Shown piece after piece: positions 15,833-22,916 of a stretch of 24,970 nucleotides of DNA. Location of the stretch: positions 1 to 24,970 of IMG/VR virus record IMGVR_UViG_3300032607_000466. The stretch is one strand, 5' to 3'. Source of the stretch: a virus. How positions within the stretch are numbered: position 1 is the stretch's first letter; each line of letters opens with the position of its first letter. Under the pieces are notes generated by a model that saw only the letters and a program-made list of their open reading frames with translations, was not told the origin of the DNA and ran no database searches. Made by a program: the position numbers and the translations under genes.

Positions 15833-16633
15833 GCGAAACAATATCCCTAAATTAATAGGAGTATTTACCTCACCTTCGCAGTCAGGACAAGGAACTGAAA
15901 TATCTTCAAAAACTGGTCCAATTGCGTGTTTGTTAATTGCTTCGCCAATTAAGCGTCTGTCACTAATACCTAAATTTTGAATCTGTCCCTTACCAATAAC
16001 AGGACGACCATTAATCTTAAGTATGCAGTTTTCAAGAAGAAGAGTTGTTAACTCGGACATAGTTTTATCGGAGTTATTTACCAATTCTTTTTGACAATAT
16101 CCTGTAGGTAGTGACACCACTACTTCTCCACACTTAGCATTTACTATAAAAGTAGGCTCATCTACTAGAGTTCTTACCTTTATGTCTTCGTTTATATCGA
16201 TTGTAACTGGCTTAAAGGCATTGCATCCGCCACAAAAACCCTGTAGTTCTGGGGTATTACCAAAGGTTGCTTTGTAAATACCTAACATCACAGCGTCTCT
16301 GTCGCCAGCCAACATAGCATCTAGTGCATCATCGGTTGCAACTTCTTTTCCAATTTTTACAGTTCCACGGCTTAATACTTGTAGAAGAGCCTTTCCAAGA
16401 TTCTGTGCTCTTGCGATTGACTCTTCATCTTTTCCAGTTAATTCACGAACCTCAACTGTTGTCACGCTCTCCCCAGCAGCATTTGTATATCCGCCAGGGA
16501 GAGTAACGTGAACATCAGAGGGAGGAGTAACTACAACTGACTCTTTTTCTTTTTCAGGTTCTGCCATCGCTTGTGCAACCATCTGGTTAACAAGGTCTGG
16601 ATTTTCGGATGCTTTTACGGTTTGAGTAGACAT
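15827..16633 (-). CDS. Zinc-ribbon tail protein in the tail assembly chaperone slot
   Basis: This 268-residue protein has an acidic, disordered N-terminus (1-40). A beta segment follows (VHVTLPGGYTNAAGESV, TTVEVRELTGKDEESI), then a helical region (70-125). Paired cysteines lie at 134/137 (FCGGC) and 249/252 (CPDC) and could form one zinc ribbon. The beta-grasp-like start and the zinc ribbon resemble T4 gp26-type baseplate proteins. The gene lies between the tube and the tape measure, where tail assembly chaperones are encoded, and the short ORF after it supports that role. By family it could be a baseplate protein instead. The Shine-Dalgarno (AAGGAAA) precedes the ATG after a run of stop codons from the tube gene. 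Confidence 0.65.
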   Translation of the reverse strand: MSTQTVKASENPDLVNQMVAQAMAEPEKEKESVVVTPPSDVHVTLPGGYTNAAGESVTTVEVRELTGKDEESIARAQNLGKALLQVLSRGTVKIGKEVATDDALDAMLAGDRDAVMLGIYKATFGNTPELQGFCGGCNAFKPVTIDINEDIKVRTLVDEPTFIVNAKCGEVVVSLPTGYCQKELVNNSDKTMSELTTLLLENCILKINGRPVIGKGQIQNLGISDRRLIGEAINKHAIGPVFEDISVPCPDCEGEVNTPINLGILFRF

Positions 16634-16656
16634 ATTATTTTCCTTTAGTTAGTTAG

Positions 16657-17280
16657 TTACGCTGTTGCTACCTGTTGGTCAACTGCGGGTGCAGAGACAA
16701 ACTTCTTAGTAGCATCAAATGAAGAGAATGATGTATCAAATCCTTCGTGAACAAGTGTCATTTGTTCAACAAGGAGTGAGTTATCTCCAGCATTAAGGTC
16801 TGAGTAAGCAAGTGCTGTAGGCCAGCAATTGTAGAACTTAAACCTCATTGCAGTTTGTTCTTGTGTGCCTGCTGCAAGAGTCTCTTGTGCGATTGGATGT
16901 GGAAGAACAGAAATCTCAATATCGCAACGGAAGTTTTGATTGATAGTTCTGTTTCCACCATTTTGAACTGTGTAGAACATGTTCTTCATCCAGTTCCAGC
17001 CTTGCTTATTTCCGATTAGTACGCCTCTTTGAAGAGTAACTGGTTGGAAAGAAGTTTGACCAGGAATCTGGTGAACAGTTGTATTGTAGCCACCTTCACG
17101 ATAAGGAATAGAGTCTGTGGTTACAGCCATTCCCGAAACTGAAGTAAAGCCCATAGTTGCTGTTGATAACTCAGTCAGATTTGTGTCGTTTGAGTTTAGC
17201 GGGTAAAAATTAACCAAAAACCTAAAGTTTCTGATTGGGTCAGTCGCAAGACTAGACCTGTTTTTATCTACAAATGCCAT
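16657..17280 (-). CDS. Tail tube protein, gp19-like
   Basis: This 207-residue protein belongs to the T4 gp19-like tube family (PF06841). It shows the N-terminal DPIRNFRFLVNF segment, then GFTSVSGMAV, IPYREGGYNTTVHQIPGQTSF and VTLQRGVLIGNKQGWNWMKNMF, and later RFKFYNCWPTALAYSDLNA and LVEQMTLVHEGF. These are the conserved blocks of the tube subunits through which DNA leaves the capsid. It follows the sheath gene, the normal order in contractile phages. The length is typical. Confidence 0.93.
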   Translation of the reverse strand: MAFVDKNRSSLATDPIRNFRFLVNFYPLNSNDTNLTELSTATMGFTSVSGMAVTTDSIPYREGGYNTTVHQIPGQTSFQPVTLQRGVLIGNKQGWNWMKNMFYTVQNGGNRTINQNFRCDIEISVLPHPIAQETLAAGTQEQTAMRFKFYNCWPTALAYSDLNAGDNSLLVEQMTLVHEGFDTSFSSFDATKKFVSAPAVDQQVATA

Positions 17281-17300
17281 TTTTAGTTAGGCTCCTTTTC

Positions 17301-18821
17301 TTAGTTTAAGGTCTTCTGGCTAAGGTTAATAACCACGAATTCCGCAGGGTACTGCAAAGCCACACCAACTTCGATGCGAACTTCGCCACTAGCGATAGAG
17401 GCTGCAGTATTGTTTTCAGCATCGCACTTAATAAAGTACGCGTCTGCAGGAGTATTTCCACGTAATCCTCCTTGATTGCGGTATTCATTTAAGAAGGTGT
17501 TAAGGGTTGTATTAATACGACCCCACAACTGCTCATTGTTATTTTCGAATAACGCAAACTCTGTTAGGTTTTGCAAACTCTTGCGGATGTAAATAATAGA
17601 ACGACGCATATTTACATACTTGCTTGCTGTTCCGTCTTGCTTCAAAGTACGAGCACCCATTACGGATATACCTGCACCTGGAACTTGACGAATTGGATTT
17701 ACAGGAAACATAGAGCCGTTTAAAGAGTCAAGTTCTGAAGCAGTAAACGATTTATCTGTGGCAACCACTCCAGCAACACTTGCTGTTAAACCAGCAGGTG
17801 CTTTAAAGGGACCAACAGTTGCATCGGTTCTTAAGTACAAACCAGCAACTGCTCCTGCGGGACCTACTTTACGTGTAGCACCTGATGCTACGCCAAGAGG
17901 GTCTGCTACTAGAAGGTGTGGGTAATAAACTGCGCCATAAGTACCTGCTCCGCCAAGTGAATCAGCAGTAGTAAGTGCTTGTGCAACAGTAATGCCTGCT
18001 TTTGTTTCTCCAACGAAAAAGTCTTTTTTGGTAGTAACAATATAGGCTGAAAGGTTAGCAGCCAATGTTGTAGCAGCACTTTCTGAGAACAATTCATACA
18101 ACCCTGGTAACCAAATTACTAGAGGTCGGTCAATTAGGTCTATTGCTCCAGGAACGCCAGTTGTAGAACCTTCATAATCAGTAGTAACAACAGCGTTTCC
18201 GTTGGTTCCACCTGTAAATGGAACAACAGAAGATGAAGGGGCATTAACGTTGTCATTTACTGCAGCAGTAAATAGTTGTGAAACAGAGTTGATTACTGTT
18301 GATGCGTAACCGTTAGCGGTTGGCGTTGCAAAATCAAGGTTTTCATACTGCTCTACTAAAACATCATCAGTAACTGATGTGGATGTTCCAATAATGCCTT
18401 CTTTATAGATTGCAACTGTGTATGTAGAGGGTACTGTTCCACCAGTAATTTGAACACGGTAATTGTTTCCGTCAGTTCCTTTATTTTTAGCAGTCAAGGT
18501 AAATACAGTTCCAGCACCAGAAGCACGTGGAACTACGCCAGTTGCAGCACCTGCTGCTTGACCCAGGATTCTCTTAACATAAAGTTCTCTTCCACCATTT
18601 TGGAAAAAGAGGGAGATGGAAAATGTTGCTGGAAATAGTGAGTTGTACCCACCAAATTGTCTTGTAAAATCGTACCAAGAGTTAACCAAGGTTACTTCTG
18701 TTGGACCTTGGGCAAATGGTGCAGCGACCATACCAGCAGCCTGTGCTGTTATGGAGTTGGTGATTGGAGCAGGGAGCAGGACTTCACTGATGTAAATTCC
18801 TGGTCTTTTATAAACTGCCAT
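17301..18821 (-). CDS. Contractile tail sheath protein
   Basis: This 506-residue protein begins MAVYKRPGIYISEV, the typical sheath start, and continues with AAPFAQGPTEVTLVNSWYDF and FFQNGGRELYVKRILG. The C-terminal half has NPIRQVPGAGISVMGARTL, YVNMRRSIIYIRKSLQ and FALFENNNEQLWGRINTTLN, the conserved C-terminal core that carries the strand exchange between subunits. Contraction of this sheath drives the tube through the host envelope. AGGAGA precedes the ATG by 6 nt. A large central insertion (about 95-220, Thr/Val/Gly-rich) is probably the variable outer domain. Confidence 0.96.
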   Translation of the reverse strand: MAVYKRPGIYISEVLLPAPITNSITAQAAGMVAAPFAQGPTEVTLVNSWYDFTRQFGGYNSLFPATFSISLFFQNGGRELYVKRILGQAAGAATGVVPRASGAGTVFTLTAKNKGTDGNNYRVQITGGTVPSTYTVAIYKEGIIGTSTSVTDDVLVEQYENLDFATPTANGYASTVINSVSQLFTAAVNDNVNAPSSSVVPFTGGTNGNAVVTTDYEGSTTGVPGAIDLIDRPLVIWLPGLYELFSESAATTLAANLSAYIVTTKKDFFVGETKAGITVAQALTTADSLGGAGTYGAVYYPHLLVADPLGVASGATRKVGPAGAVAGLYLRTDATVGPFKAPAGLTASVAGVVATDKSFTASELDSLNGSMFPVNPIRQVPGAGISVMGARTLKQDGTASKYVNMRRSIIYIRKSLQNLTEFALFENNNEQLWGRINTTLNTFLNEYRNQGGLRGNTPADAYFIKCDAENNTAASIASGEVRIEVGVALQYPAEFVVINLSQKTLN

Positions 18822-18860
18822 GATTTCTCCTATCTAGGTTGTTGGTAGAGGGTCCGAGTA

Positions 18861-19505
18861 TTAGCGAGATGTTTGTTCGTAGTTGACTCCGATACGTACC
18901 TGCCTTGGGGCAGGTTCAGAACCAATGACTTTAACTTTTTGCACCTTATAGAACTCTTCGTACAAATCCTGTGGAATTTCACTTGAAACACGCACAGTAA
19001 TTGCATTTACAAACAGGCGTTTAGCCTGTTCTACAACATCTCGCTTTGAGACATCGAGAACATCAAGACGACGGACGGTATCGTCATTACCGATTAAAGT
19101 CGCATTACGAAACTTTAATCTTGAGTAGAGCAGTTCAGCAAGAATCTGTCTATCATGTCGAGGTTGACGTGAATACGTCGTTACCTGGTAATCAAGGTTT
19201 ACTGGAATTGGGTAATCAATTTGCCAAGCCTTGTTACTAGGAAAATTTGCAGGCTGTAAATAAGGAGCAGTAATTTTGTCTACTTTTCCTCTGTGTGAGC
19301 GAGCACGGTCTTCTAAGATGTCAATTAAGTCAATAGTAATAAATGGGTAAGTCTGGTCTCTTAGTTCAACATCAGGTTGACCAAACCATACTTGCACAGG
19401 ACGACCAATTTGTTCGTTGTCTGCTCGCTGGTCAGTTACAAGAATGCCCTTAAGTTTTTCTTTGAGCATGTTGTCTTCTTCTAAAAATAAAGGACCTAGT
19501 GTCAT
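18861..19505 (-). CDS. Tail-terminator-like protein
   Basis: This is a 214-residue protein. The middle has a YPFITIDLIDILEDR strand and helix, IPVNLDYQVTTYSRQPRHD, ILAELLYSRL and a C-terminal beta region (VEQAKRLFVNAITVRVSSE). The alternation and the position directly before the sheath fit the tail terminator/tail completion proteins (lambda gpU or T4 gp15 role), which cap the tail and join it to the neck. I see the resemblance in pattern, not a diagnostic motif. The start overlaps the stop of the gp10-like gene (ATGA). Confidence 0.6.
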   Translation of the reverse strand: MTLGPLFLEEDNMLKEKLKGILVTDQRADNEQIGRPVQVWFGQPDVELRDQTYPFITIDLIDILEDRARSHRGKVDKITAPYLQPANFPSNKAWQIDYPIPVNLDYQVTTYSRQPRHDRQILAELLYSRLKFRNATLIGNDDTVRRLDVLDVSKRDVVEQAKRLFVNAITVRVSSEIPQDLYEEFYKVQKVKVIGSEPAPRQVRIGVNYEQTSR

Positions 19506-19864
19506 AGCACACCCCTTAGAGAAACCTTAACGCTTTTTAAAAGGAACTTTTCTGCTTCTTCTGGTCGATTAGAGAAACGACGAATAGCACCAGTTGGTTG
19601 ACGGTTAGGAGTTCCAAACTCCCAGTTGTCTGCCAAGGGCTTATATTTTGCAGGGATGTTAATACTGAGGTGGTTGTTGGAATATGAGACTTTAATAGCG
19701 TCAGTAATATCAGAGTTCCAACCACTGGCTCGTGTTTCATTACGCAATTCAAGCGTCATGAATTGAGCGGTTTGACGGGCTGCTTTTAAAAAGGCTGGCT
19801 TGAGTTTATTTATTTGTCTCACGGCGTGACTTCTTTGAGTTGAAAAGGAGTTTAGTTCCGACAT
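19502..19864 (-). CDS. Neck/tail-completion protein, HK97 gp10-like
   Basis: This protein has 120 residues from the ATG at 19864 (MSELNSFSTQ). An upstream in-frame TTG at 19882 is less likely because the ATG is the stronger codon. The N-terminal half is helical (HAVRQINKLKPAFLKAARQTAQ). The block YKPLADNWEFGTPNRQPTG followed by IRRF, with the EFGTxxRxPxxxxRRF-type pattern, is characteristic of the HK97 gp10/phage minor tail completion family. Such proteins bind at the head-tail interface. The start lies inside the preceding membrane-protein gene (59-nt overlap), and the stop overlaps the next ATG. Confidence 0.7.
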   Translation of the reverse strand: MSELNSFSTQRSHAVRQINKLKPAFLKAARQTAQFMTLELRNETRASGWNSDITDAIKVSYSNNHLSINIPAKYKPLADNWEFGTPNRQPTGAIRRFSNRPEEAEKFLLKSVKVSLRGVL

Positions 19865-19994
19865 ACCCAGCCAAAAGACCAATCACAAAATTATGCTGAT
19901 TATGCGGTTTAAAACCATACATACCTTTTACGAACTCATCACGCTCACTGGCAGACTGCATCTCAGCAACCTGTTCGTACCATGGTGTAGACAT
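19806..19994 (-). CDS. Small single-pass membrane protein at the start of the tail operon
   Basis: This 62-residue protein has a soluble acidic N-terminus (1-33), one hydrophobic helix at about 35-51 (FVIGLLAGYVGTKLLF) with small residues spaced for helix packing, and a basic C-terminus (NSKKSRRETNK), so the tail end would face the cytoplasm. AAGGGGA lies 6-7 nt before the ATG. It is the first gene after the terminator at 20078-20097. Its end overlaps the gp10-like gene. The function is not known. A single-pass holin-like protein or a membrane anchor for assembly is possible. Confidence 0.6.
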   Translation of the reverse strand: MSTPWYEQVAEMQSASERDEFVKGMYGFKPHNQHNFVIGLLAGYVGTKLLFNSKKSRRETNK

Positions 19995-20077
19995 AGAAAT
20001 CCCCTTAGAGCAGCAGTTAAATCAGCAAGTAAAACAGCAAGACCCGCATGGTTCTTACTAACACAAGGATAAAGAAA

Positions 20078-20097
20078 AAGCCCCCAGTCGGGGGCTT
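20078..20097 (-). terminator. Rho-independent terminator
   Basis: The sequence AAGCCCCC, loop GACT on the coding strand, then GGGGGCTT, forms a perfect 8-bp stem with a 4-nt loop. On the minus strand it is followed at once by TTTCTTT, so it terminates transcription coming from the right. It lies 21 nt after the stop of the 53-aa gene and 83 nt before the next start. The interval 19995-20077 must then hold a promoter for the tail operon, or the terminator must be read through. I see no convincing -35/-10 pair there. Confidence 0.9.
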
Positions 20098-20118
20098 AAA
20101 CTTTAATTCTTTTAAGGA

Positions 20119-20280
20119 TTACATACCCTTTTTACGAGGTAATTGCTTCTGAGTCTTACCTTTTACGCCAGAGCCTTTTTTCATACCCTTTAACGCTTGG
20201 AAGTCTTTGCCTTCAATTTTGTTGGGATTACCAGCAACTTTAGCAAGTTGCTTTTGCTTAGGTGAGAGTTCTTTAGCCAT
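20119..20280 (-). CDS. Small basic protein, 53 aa
   Basis: The start is the ATG at 20280 (MAKELSPKQKQLAKVAG). A longer reading to 20367 exists but overlaps the Cys-rich gene and has no ribosome site. About a quarter of the residues are Lys. The opening LSPKQKxLA followed by NKIEGKDFQALKG is like a family of tiny phage proteins located near head genes. The Lys-rich C-terminus suggests DNA or capsid binding. It is the last gene before the terminator. Confidence 0.6.
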   Translation of the reverse strand: MAKELSPKQKQLAKVAGNPNKIEGKDFQALKGMKKGSGVKGKTQKQLPRKKGM

Positions 20281-20284
20281 GGGG

Positions 20285-20413
20285 TTACTTCTTCTTTTTT
20301 GCTTTACATGACTTGCATGTACCGCAAGTACAGGCTTTAGCAGTAGCCTTAGCCTTGCCTTTACCAAATCCAGCCTGACCCTTTTTCTTCATACATCCGC
20401 ATACAGCACACAT
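20285..20413 (-). CDS. Cys- and Lys-rich microprotein, 42 aa
   Basis: The ATG at 20413-20411 begins MCAVCGCMKKKGQ, and the ORF continues to CTCGTCKSC at 28-36 and a Lys tail. Eight cysteines in two clusters (CxxCxC and CxCxxCxxC) could bind one or two zinc ions; a flexible Gly/Lys/Ala linker separates them. It is too short for most gene finders, but it fits between the neighbouring genes with 4-nt gaps on both sides and is in the same orientation. The start has only a weak ribosome site. Function unknown. Confidence 0.55.
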   Translation of the reverse strand: MCAVCGCMKKKGQAGFGKGKAKATAKACTCGTCKSCKAKKKK

Positions 20414-20417
20414 ACTA

Positions 20418-20696
20418 TTACTCGCTTTCTAAGGTAGTAGCAAACCGAAGGAGGTCTTCGGCAGCAATATTAACAAAAGGTAGTATAGATTCATGAGCGT
20501 CTAACTCAGCCTTTAAACTTCCTAAAGAAGTAATGATTTGTTCTTTAGAAAGAGCATCCTCTTTTACCTGGTCTTTTAAAATAGTTATCTTTGCAGCAAG
20601 CGGGCGTAACGCTGCTATTGCTGCAGCGTTGTGCTCATTCTCAGGAAAATTAACTAATCCCTGCACAACTAACTCTAATTCTAGTTCTAAATTCAT
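20418..20696 (-). CDS. Helical hypothetical protein, 92 aa
   Basis: This 92-residue protein is acidic and mostly helical, starting MNLELELELVVQGL and containing NAAAIAALRPLAAKITIL and SLGSLKAELDAHESIL. It has heptad-like spacing but no known motif. Its start overlaps the stop of the 48-aa gene (ATGA). It is the one acidic member among the small basic proteins here, which suggests it could be their partner; that is speculation. Confidence 0.6.
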   Translation of the reverse strand: MNLELELELVVQGLVNFPENEHNAAAIAALRPLAAKITILKDQVKEDALSKEQIITSLGSLKAELDAHESILPFVNIAAEDLLRFATTLESE

Positions 20697-20839
20697 TTTT
20701 TGCCTTTCTTGGGGGCTGCTACTTTTTTCTTTCCAGAACCTTCAGGAACACAGTTTGGCACTTTTTTTCCGCCTTTGGTCTTCATACCTACTTGAACATA
20801 CCCCTTCCAACAAGGGTCTGCAGCAACTTTAGTCGCCAT
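20693..20839 (-). CDS. Short DPCWKGY-motif protein, 48 aa
   Basis: The ATG at 20839-20837 has AGGAG 7 nt upstream. The 48 residues read as a short conserved block, ADPCWKGYVQVGMKTKGGKK followed by VPNCVPE, then a Lys-rich tail. The DPCWKGYxxVGMKxKxGKxVPNCVP block is one I recall in proteins of marine and freshwater phages, where it occurs alone or at protein ends; its function is unknown. Two cysteines 20 residues apart could form a disulfide. It starts at the stop of the upstream gene (1-nt overlap), and its stop overlaps the next ATG. Confidence 0.65.
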   Translation of the reverse strand: MATKVAADPCWKGYVQVGMKTKGGKKVPNCVPEGSGKKKVAAPKKGKK

Positions 20840-21105
20840 TATTTACTCCTACTCGTGTGTGGATTTTTCTTATGCCACTCTTTTACGCCTTTGACTCCTT
20901 GAGCCACAGACTTTATTGAGCCTTGGCTTTTCTGAGTAAGGTTAATCTTATCGTATTTACCCTGCTTTGAGTTTGTGTGCTCTACTACAACATCGCCCTT
21001 TTTATTTTTGGTGACTTTATGTGAGAGATGAGCCTTACGACCAGGAACTCCAATAGCAATAGTTACTGGCTTTTCTGGTTTAACAGGTTTCTTTTTTTCA
21101 GCCAT
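20839..21105 (-). CDS. Basic hypothetical protein, 88 aa
   Basis: This 88-residue protein is strongly basic (about 25% Lys plus Arg). Two Lys-rich ends flank a middle segment (VTIAIGVPGRKAHLSHKV, DVVVEHTNSKQGKYDKINLTQ) that looks beta-rich. Nothing identifies the family. The start overlaps the stop of the beta-helix gene by 1 nt (TAATG), and its last base is the first of the next start region. Binding to DNA or to an acidic virion surface is possible. Confidence 0.55.
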   Translation of the reverse strand: MAEKKKPVKPEKPVTIAIGVPGRKAHLSHKVTKNKKGDVVVEHTNSKQGKYDKINLTQKSQGSIKSVAQGVKGVKEWHKKNPHTSRSK

Positions 21106-22136
21106 TACGCAGGCCCTAGAGTGGTAACCGTTCCTGATGAGCCTCGGTATTTGAGAGCACCAGCCTCAACAAAAAGAATTCCGCCACCCGCTAAATTAGC
21201 GGTAGGGGCTGTTCCGTTCTGCATAAGAAGCCTATCTGCGTTTACATACTGGAAGTAGTCAACAGAACCTGTAGAACCACCAGTTGCTGAAAGAGCAACT
21301 AGGGTTGAGTTTGGCTTATCAAAGACACAGTTAATTATTGAGTAAAAACCGTTGAGTGCAACTGGGGCAACGTTAGTTAATGCTGAGTTTACTAATTGAG
21401 AGTTTGCCATAGTAATAACGCTTCCAGCAGCAGTTGTAACAGCATTCGTTGCAGCAGCAACTACCACCGTCTGTACTAGGCTTAAATTTCCAGCAGTTAA
21501 TACTGGGGAAACAGTAGTGCCGTTTTTAATAAGGACAGTTGCACCAGCATTATTAACTGTTACAAAGTTGGTAGTGCCACCGTAAATATCTACTAAACCA
21601 GTGCCAGTAATGCTTGCAGCATTACAGTCGGTAAAGCGAACAAGGGTGTATAGAGCACTATTGTTTTTTGTAAGAGTTCCTGAAATATCGCAGTTTAATA
21701 CGTTTACGTTTCCTGTACCAGTTGGTGAGGTAATAGTCAGGTTTGTCATCTTTAGCCCTGAAATAGTACAACCAGTATTTGTAGTCACAGTTCCAGAAAT
21801 TAGGGTGTTTCCACCTATGGTTGAAAGAGTAGTTAGAACTGTGAATTGGACGGTTATCGAAGGATTTTCAGTATAAAGTCCAGGATGAATAACAATTGTT
21901 TTGCGTGTTGCACCTACTAAAGTCAACGCTTTTGTAATAGAGGCAACTGGCTTTAATAAGTCTCCATTACCAAGAGTGTCATTACCATCTACTTGGCTAA
22001 CGTGAATTTCTTGGTCATAGCCAGTAAAAAATGCGTTGGCAGAAAGCGCATCAACTCTTGAGTCTAAAGTATTAAGGGCAGCGTTTAAGGGCGTATCCCA
22101 ATTGGCATCACCACGCTGGGGCAGATTGAGAACCAA
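21105..22136 (-). CDS. Beta-helix structural protein, fibre or decoration
   Basis: This 343-residue protein starts at TTG (22136-22134), only 3 nt after the TAA of the 50-aa ORF and in the same frame. The N-terminus [20 protein letters not shown] is a common phage fibre/decoration start. It is followed by [20 protein letters not shown] and [16 protein letters not shown], the entry to a right-handed beta-helix. The rest is short alternating strands with Asn/Thr/Ala turns, and [18 protein letters not shown] near the end is typical of phage appendages. No catalytic site is visible. As it lies among neck genes and not tail-fibre genes, a head fibre or collar appendage is plausible. Confidence 0.65.
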   Translation of the reverse strand: MVLNLPQRGDANWDTPLNAALNTLDSRVDALSANAFFTGYDQEIHVSQVDGNDTLGNGDLLKPVASITKALTLVGATRKTIVIHPGLYTENPSITVQFTVLTTLSTIGGNTLISGTVTTNTGCTISGLKMTNLTITSPTGTGNVNVLNCDISGTLTKNNSALYTLVRFTDCNAASITGTGLVDIYGGTTNFVTVNNAGATVLIKNGTTVSPVLTAGNLSLVQTVVVAAATNAVTTAAGSVITMANSQLVNSALTNVAPVALNGFYSIINCVFDKPNSTLVALSATGGSTGSVDYFQYVNADRLLMQNGTAPTANLAGGGILFVEAGALKYRGSSGTVTTLGPA

Positions 22137-22139
22137 GTG

Positions 22140-22292
22140 TTACTCGCTGTCTAGTTTTGTTGTTAGTTTTGCAAGGGCATCGCCCATTGCTGCTAACTCA
22201 CGAGCACCTCGCCAAGACTGAGAATCAGCAATGTCGGTTTCGAGAACAATCTTTTGTGCTTCTAAAATTTCACGCTCTTCGTTAGTTACCAT
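22140..22292 (-). CDS. Short helical protein, 50 aa
   Basis: The ATG at 22292-22290 reads MVTNEEREILEAQKIVLETD, then ARELAAMGDALAKLTTK, and ends LDSE. It is almost entirely helical and acidic with heptad character, so a small coiled coil is likely. It overlaps the end of the upstream gene by 11 nt. Its stop TAA is followed by CAC and then the TTG start of the beta-helix gene in the same frame, so ribosomes could pass directly on. It is too short for usual gene finders. Confidence 0.55.
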   Translation of the reverse strand: MVTNEEREILEAQKIVLETDIADSQSWRGARELAAMGDALAKLTTKLDSE

Positions 22293-22908
22293 ATTTGTCT
22301 TCTCCATATCCATTAAATCCGTAATACAACTCTTCGTAAGGTATCATTTCTCGCTGACCTTTTAGTGCCAAATGCTGGAATTGAGGGTCATTTACTAACT
22401 CTTCTGACTTAACTTCTGTTAAGTCAACAGTAACTACAGCCCAATTATAGCCAAAATGTCCTCTAGGGTTAATTCGGGATGGGCTAAAAACATTCTTACG
22501 ATAAACAACTCTGTCTTTTAAATGTGCTGATGGGTCTTCTAATAGGTTAGGTAAAAGTTTTTCAACATCGCCTACGTTAAGAACTAGTCTTAAAGTGTCG
22601 ACTACGTAGAAGCCTCGCTCATTAAGGTCATTACTTCCTCGAACAATTTGAGCAGTAATAGCAGGAAGACTAAATGGAGGAATCCAACGTCGACCTCCAA
22701 CGTTACCTGTTCCTACATAACCTGAGTTTGAAACGTCGTAAAGAGGGTCTCTTACAGTGTCAACGTTTTCTTCATACCAATCGTTGTTCCAACGGAACCA
22801 ATCAACTTCAACACCAACAGGGTGTTGTAAATCTTCTTTGATGCTTTCATACATCCGCTTTTGTTCATACTCAAGGTCAAAGCGACCCTGTAATCTACTT
22901 CCCCGCAT
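22282..22908 (-). CDS. Probable head/neck structural protein
   Basis: This 208-residue soluble protein is rich in aromatic residues and Arg (RFDLEYEQKRMYESIKEDL, VDWFRWNNDWYEENVDTVRD, RRWIPPFSLPAITAQIVRG, LRLVLNVGDVEKLLPNLLED, FGYNWAVVTVDLTEVKSEEL). The combination with its place between the head side and tail completion genes suggests a head-tail connector or head closure protein. I do not recognise a diagnostic motif. AGGAGA precedes the ATG at 22908. It ends 11 nt inside the next small ORF. Confidence 0.5.
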   Translation of the reverse strand: MRGSRLQGRFDLEYEQKRMYESIKEDLQHPVGVEVDWFRWNNDWYEENVDTVRDPLYDVSNSGYVGTGNVGGRRWIPPFSLPAITAQIVRGSNDLNERGFYVVDTLRLVLNVGDVEKLLPNLLEDPSAHLKDRVVYRKNVFSPSRINPRGHFGYNWAVVTVDLTEVKSEELVNDPQFQHLALKGQREMIPYEELYYGFNGYGEDKYGN

Positions 22909-22916
22909 GAACTCTC

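Noticed and set aside
20017-20049. 10-codon ORF MRVLLFYLLI between the terminator and the tail operon
   Set aside because: It could be imagined as a leader peptide, but it has no ribosome site and no attenuator structure follows it.
20281-20367. Longer start for the small basic protein, adding 29 residues
   Set aside because: The extension lies over the Cys-rich 42-aa gene in another frame. The residues look random, and the ATG at 20280 begins a more typical sequence.
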